Assembly (NCBI RefSeq): GCF_040907265.1
Contig: NZ_JBFOHP010000002.1
Coordinates: 1,488,001 to 1,552,000, forward strand
DNA length: 64,000 bases
DNA from: Streptomyces sclerotialus
GTDB taxonomy: Bacteria > Actinomycetota > Actinomycetes > Streptomycetales > Streptomycetaceae
Direction: 5' to 3'
The position numbers and the translations under genes are program-made. This document shows positions 60,772 to 64,000 of the stretch, piece by piece (the first letter of the stretch is position 1; the number at the start of each line of letters is the position of its first letter). Under the pieces are notes generated by a model, which saw only the letters and a list, made by a program, of their open reading frames with translations, ran no database searches and was not told where the DNA came from.

Positions 60772-61432
60772 GGATCACCACCAGCTCTTCCTTCTCCTCG
60801 TCCGGCGCCGTCAGGCCCTGGCTGTGCAGCCAGCTCTGCCGGGACCGCAGCACGGGCCCGAAGGGTACGGAGCGCTGCTCGACCAGCAGGGTCTCCAGTC
60901 CGGCGGCGCGCAGCATCCGCAGGGTCGGCTCGGTACCGCTGAGCGCCGAGTGCACCATGAGCAGCGCCCCGCCGGGCGCCAGCAGGCCCGGTGCGTCCCG
61001 GCAGATCCGGTCCAGCAGCAGCCGCCCGTCGTGTCCGGCGTCCCAGGCCCGTGCGCTGCCGCGCCGGGGCAGCACGGCGGCGGGTGCCGGGACGTACGGC
61101 GGATTGGTGAGGATCAGGTCGAAGGAGCGGCCGGTGACGGGGGTGAGGAGATTGCCGCGCACCACGCGTACGGGAAGGCCCGCGAGCCGGGCGTTCAGCC
61201 GGGCCGCGAGCACCGCGCGCCGGGAGATGTCGACGGCGGTGACCTCGCCGCCGCGCCGGGCGGCCGCGAGGGCCAGTGCGCCGGTGCCGGTGCCGATGTC
61301 CAGCACCCGCGCACCCGGCGCCAGCGGCTCGTGCCGCAGCGCGTCGGCCAGCAGGGCCGTGTCGTCCTGCGGGGCGTAGACCCCGGGAAGTGTTATGAAA
61401 GGCACAAAACAGGAGTACCCGGATAAATCCAT
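60752..61432 (-). CDS. HemK/PrmC-like class I methyltransferase
   Basis: A 226-residue SAM-dependent methyltransferase. Motif I is VLDIGTGTGALALAAA and the NPPY motif (ILTNPPYVPAP) is characteristic of enzymes that methylate glutamine side chains or other amide or exocyclic nitrogens. The ATG at 61432 is used; the family-like start could instead be GTG at 61405 (VPFITLPGVYAPQDDT). It sits between a heme-oxygenase-like protein and a CDGSH protein, with which it forms an apparent cluster. Confidence 0.85.
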   Translation of the reverse strand: MDLSGYSCFVPFITLPGVYAPQDDTALLADALRHEPLAPGARVLDIGTGTGALALAAARRGGEVTAVDISRRAVLAARLNARLAGLPVRVVRGNLLTPVTGRSFDLILTNPPYVPAPAAVLPRRGSARAWDAGHDGRLLLDRICRDAPGLLAPGGALLMVHSALSGTEPTLRMLRAAGLETLLVEQRSVPFGPVLRSRQSWLHSQGLTAPDEEKEELVVIRAERSA

Positions 61433-61454
61433 TTCAACGGCCGGCGTACGGGCC

Positions 61455-62468
61455 TCACCGTACGGATGCGAGATCGGGCTCGATGGCCACCCGCAGTGAC
61501 GACTCGCCCGCCCGCCAGGCGGTGAGCAGCCGTTCACCGAAGCGGTCGTCCAGGAAGCCGGTGGCGTCGATCCCGAAGGCGACGTCCCGCTCCAGGTGCG
61601 GCTCGGCCGCCAGCAGCCCGTCGACGACCTCGTGCCGTACGACCTGCTCGTGCACCGCGTCGGCCTCCACGTGCTCGGTGTAGAAGAACTCCGCCGCCGG
61701 GCCGGCGCCGGCCCGCCGCATCGCCCCGGCCAGCCGCCGGGAGGCGGGCGAGGAGGTCACCTCGACGGCGGCGAAGTGCCCGACGAGCGCCCCGCGCAGC
61801 GCCCGGTGCAGCCCGAAGAGGGACATCAGGTTGACCACGGCCAGCATCTCCGCACCGGCCGCTTCGAGATAGCGCCCGTAGGCGGTGTCCAGGCCGAGGT
61901 CGGTCATCAGGTCGGCGAAGAGCTGGGCGTGCACCCGCTCGGGGCGCCCGCCGCCGAACTCGTCGAACTCCACCGCCGCCATGCCCGCCTTGGCCCGCCC
62001 CCACAGCCGCGGCAGCACCCAGGCGTGCGGGTCGGCCTCCTTCAGGTGGTACAGGCTCCGCTGGGCGGCGTATTCGCGCAGCTGGGAACGGGTGCCGGAG
62101 CGCTCCAGGACATGGGAGACACCGTCCCCGCCGACCGGTTCGACGAGCAGGCCGTCCAGGGCGTCCGCCGCGCTCTCGTGTGCGGTGGCGTCGGCGCGCA
62201 GCGCGTCGAGGAAGCGCCGCTCCAGTACGGCCCTCACCCGCAGCAGCTCCGGGTCCCACTCACGCGCCGGGTCCACCCCGGCGAAGCCGCGGTAGTGCAG
62301 CTCGTACGCCACGTACAGCGCCAGCTGCAGGTCGTCGCCGTACGGGTCCGCCGTCGCGGCCGCGTCGCCCGCGTCCGGCGCGCCACCGTCGCGCAGCGCA
62401 CCGATCACGGCTGCCGAGACCGGCCCCCGGTCGCGCGGCAGCTCCGGCCCGGTCAGCTCGTCGCTCAT
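61455..62468 (-). CDS. Iron-containing redox enzyme family protein (heme-oxygenase-like diiron fold)
   Basis: A 337-residue protein of mostly helical character resembling the iron-containing redox enzyme/HDO superfamily. Conserved acidic and His residues appear in YELHYRGFAG, VEFDEFGGGRPERVHAQLF and EHVEADAVHEQVVRHEV, the regions that supply diiron ligands in such enzymes. The reaction is not predictable; relatives desaturate, oxidise or cleave amino-acid or fatty substrates. ATG at 62468 gives a normal N-terminus. It leads the HDO-methyltransferase-CDGSH cluster, transcribed towards the catalase terminator. Confidence 0.85.
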   Translation of the reverse strand: MSDELTGPELPRDRGPVSAAVIGALRDGGAPDAGDAAATADPYGDDLQLALYVAYELHYRGFAGVDPAREWDPELLRVRAVLERRFLDALRADATAHESAADALDGLLVEPVGGDGVSHVLERSGTRSQLREYAAQRSLYHLKEADPHAWVLPRLWGRAKAGMAAVEFDEFGGGRPERVHAQLFADLMTDLGLDTAYGRYLEAAGAEMLAVVNLMSLFGLHRALRGALVGHFAAVEVTSSPASRRLAGAMRRAGAGPAAEFFYTEHVEADAVHEQVVRHEVVDGLLAAEPHLERDVAFGIDATGFLDDRFGERLLTAWRAGESSLRVAIEPDLASVR

Positions 62469-62523
62469 CACTCTTCTCCACCCCTGAACACGGTCGGTGA
62501 CTCTCACCGCCGCCGAGTGCCCC

Positions 62524-63312
62524 TCACGGCTGCGGTGTCACCTCGACCCGCACCAGGTGGCAGCACCGCTGGAGGATGCGGGAGACGTGCATCTGCGAGA
62601 TGCCCACCTCCTCGGCGATCTGGCTCTGGGTCATGTCGCGGAAGAACCGCAGGTAGAGGATGACCCGTTCGCGCTGCGGCAGGGCTCGCAGCACGGGGGC
62701 CGCGCACAGCCGCTCCTCGACCAGCTCCAGCTCCGGGTCCTCGTCGCCGAGGAAGTCGGCGAGGTGGAAGGAGTGGCCGGCGTCCGTGCTCATGGGGCAT
62801 TCCAGCGACAGCGCCGTGTACGCGCCCTGCGCCTCCAGCCCCAGCACCACGTCGTCCTCGGACAGGCCGGTGTGCTCGGCCAGGTCGCCGATGGTGAGGG
62901 TGGCGGAGCCGTTGCGGAATTCCAGCTGCTCGCGTGCCTGGTGGACGGTGGCGCGCAGCTCCTGCGTGCGGCGCGGTACGTGGACGGCCCACAGGTCGTC
63001 CCGGAAGTGCCGCCGCAGTTCGCCCAGGATGGTGGGGATCGCGTACGCCGGGAAGGGCGTGCCCGAGGCGGGATCGAACCGGTCGACGGCTTTGAGGAGG
63101 CCGACCGCGGCGACCTGCCGCAGGTCCTCCTCCGTCTCGCCGCGGCCGCTGTAGCGGCGCGCGAGGCGATTGGCCATCGGCAGCCAGTCGCAGACGATGC
63201 CCTCCCGCAGCTGCTTCCTGGCCGGGCAGTCCGGCAGCTGGGCCAGCCGGGCGAAGGCGGCATCGGTGTCCGGGGCATCCGGATGGCGGCGGAGCGCGGT
63301 GGAGGCGGCCAT
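62524..63312 (-). CDS. Sigma factor of the SigB/SigF/SigG family
   Basis: A 262-residue sigma-70 family factor lacking region 1. Region 2 is around LPMANRLARRYSGRGETEEDLRQVAAVGLLKAVDRFDP, region 3 around LRATVHQAREQLEFRNGSATLTIGDLAEHTGLSEDDVV, and region 4 (LPQRERVILYLRFF and QSQIAEEVGISQMHVSRILQR) ends the protein. The length and region layout match Streptomyces SigB/F/G/H-type general stress or sporulation factors. It is transcribed towards the diiron gene, 55 bp upstream of it. Confidence 0.94.
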   Translation of the reverse strand: MAASTALRRHPDAPDTDAAFARLAQLPDCPARKQLREGIVCDWLPMANRLARRYSGRGETEEDLRQVAAVGLLKAVDRFDPASGTPFPAYAIPTILGELRRHFRDDLWAVHVPRRTQELRATVHQAREQLEFRNGSATLTIGDLAEHTGLSEDDVVLGLEAQGAYTALSLECPMSTDAGHSFHLADFLGDEDPELELVEERLCAAPVLRALPQRERVILYLRFFRDMTQSQIAEEVGISQMHVSRILQRCCHLVRVEVTPQP

Positions 63313-63682
63313 GGCCCTTCCCTTCCGGCCGGGATTCCGGCACCGGCAGAATCACCAGGAACAGCGTGCAATTACTGCCCGCGCCCCGACTGCCGGACAG
63401 TTCTGTTTTCCAGCTAAAACACTCGTTTCCGCAAACCATCGGCGCCGACCACCGGGCAGGACGGGACCGCCCGGCAGCGAACCCTCGGTTCGCTGCCCAC
63501 ATTTTCTCACTTCACCGTCCGGTGCACGCGGATGCGGCATTCCCCCGCCGCTCTCCCGGTGCATCACGGCCTGCGCCGCACCCGGCGCCACCCGGCGTAC
63601 GCCCGGCCCCGGCCGGGAAAGCCCGCGCTGGTCCGAATGTGTGACACGTGTCGTTTCCGGTACATCCGGGTACCCGGCCGAC
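63313..63682. promoter_or_regulatory. Intergenic region with a hairpin and a SigB-type promoter
   Basis: This 370-bp gap holds no supportable gene. A perfect 11-bp stem with three-base loop (GGCAGCGAACC with GGTTCGCTGCC) lies at 63473-63497. On the plus strand GTGT at 63648-63651, then 16 bases, then GGGTAC at 63668-63673 fits the SigB-type pattern GNNT-N14-16-GGGTAY. Its transcript would start about three bases before the ATG of the next gene, almost leaderless. Confidence 0.6.
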
Positions 63683-64000
63683 ATGACCAGCTTCGAGTCC
63701 TTGGCGGCTCCCAACCGTGACCTGCTCGTCGGCATCGGTCCGTTCGTCGCGGGCCTCGTCGTCGTGCTCCTTCTCATCGGTGCCGTGGGCTACGGTCTGC
63801 GGCGCAAGCGGCGTCGTTCGCAGCCGGCCCCCAATCAGCCGAGCGCGCCCATGGCAGGCGGGTACGAAACGGGAATGCGTACGGATGACGAGGTGACCGC
63901 CGACGGTCACCGCCGGATGCCGTACGAGTTCGACCAGACGCGTGGCACCCGCCCGTCGGACGGCGGTGAACCGCCGAAATGGCAGGAAGGCCACAGCGGC
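63683..64000 (+). CDS. DUF6479-like small membrane protein, 3' end outside window
   Basis: The first 106 codons. After a short polar start comes one hydrophobic membrane helix (LLVGIGPFVAGLVVVLLLIG, about residues 14-33), then a basic KRRRSQ stop-transfer segment and a long hydrophilic tail ending PPKWQEGHSG, typical of DUF6479 proteins of Streptomyces. No stop codon occurs before the window edge. It is divergent from the sigma factor gene and preceded by a SigB-type promoter. The function is unknown. Confidence 0.8.
   Translation, partial: MTSFESLAAPNRDLLVGIGPFVAGLVVVLLLIGAVGYGLRRKRRRSQPAPNQPSAPMAGGYETGMRTDDEVTADGHRRMPYEFDQTRGTRPSDGGEPPKWQEGHSG

Overview
The window is high-GC actinobacterial DNA, almost certainly a Streptomyces chromosome. 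The signs are codon use with G/C third positions, frequent GTG and TTG starts, ATGA-type gene overlaps, and a typical gene set (BenABCD/CatBAC, a SigB/F-type sigma factor, DUF6907 and DUF6479 proteins, a large LuxR-LAL regulator, hairpin terminators without T-tracts). Both ends cut genes: a molybdenum enzyme on the left and a DUF6479-type membrane protein on the right. No tRNA, rRNA, insertion sequence, prophage or CRISPR array was recognised.

Left part (1-14.8 kb): an arsenic block, with a Tat-exported molybdopterin oxidoreductase (partial), an ArsO-like flavoprotein, ACR3 arsenite efflux and ArsR on the minus strand, and ArsC divergent. It is followed by about 0.8 kb with no supportable gene. 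Next come the PTS-dependent dihydroxyacetone kinase operon dhaKLM, a lone cytochrome P450, an MHS-family transporter, a PucR/GAF regulator, a 3-hydroxybutyrate-type dehydrogenase and an AlkB-like dioxygenase.

Middle (14.8-36 kb): an aromatic-catabolism district. A LuxR-LAL regulator adjoins benDCBA (benzoate to catechol). A divergent LysR regulator leads into catB-catA-catC-pcaD (catechol to 3-oxoadipate). After a membrane acyltransferase there is a quinate/shikimate module: a TetR regulator, a ShiA-like importer, a shikimate/quinate dehydrogenase and a 3-dehydroshikimate dehydratase fused to an HPPD-like domain. The importer and the dehydrogenase share a 20-bp operator-like motif. A decayed aminotransferase, a TetR gene with its own dyad, a VOC protein and a secreted intradiol dioxygenase with a Gly/Pro/Thr insertion follow.

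36-43 kb: a compact peptide-export locus. A 72-residue double-glycine-leader peptide with a Cys-free Gly/Val/Thr core is followed by a strong hairpin, an HlyD-like adaptor, a C39-peptidase ABC exporter and a second NHLM-type ABC protein. No modification enzyme is visible. This is the best candidate for something undescribed.

43-64 kb: a LacI-controlled nucleoside hydrolase plus MFS transporter; a BtuF/D/C-type ABC importer behind a cobalamin riboswitch; a membrane-anchored putative glycoside hydrolase whose start lies 24 bp from a divergent deacetylase lipoprotein; a STAS protein; a short-chain dehydrogenase with an F420-type oxidoreductase; a proline-rich small protein; a Vms1/baeRF-like protein; a KatE catalase ending at a 56-bp perfect palindrome; a cluster of a CDGSH protein, a HemK-like methyltransferase and a heme-oxygenase-like diiron protein; and a SigB/F-family sigma factor.
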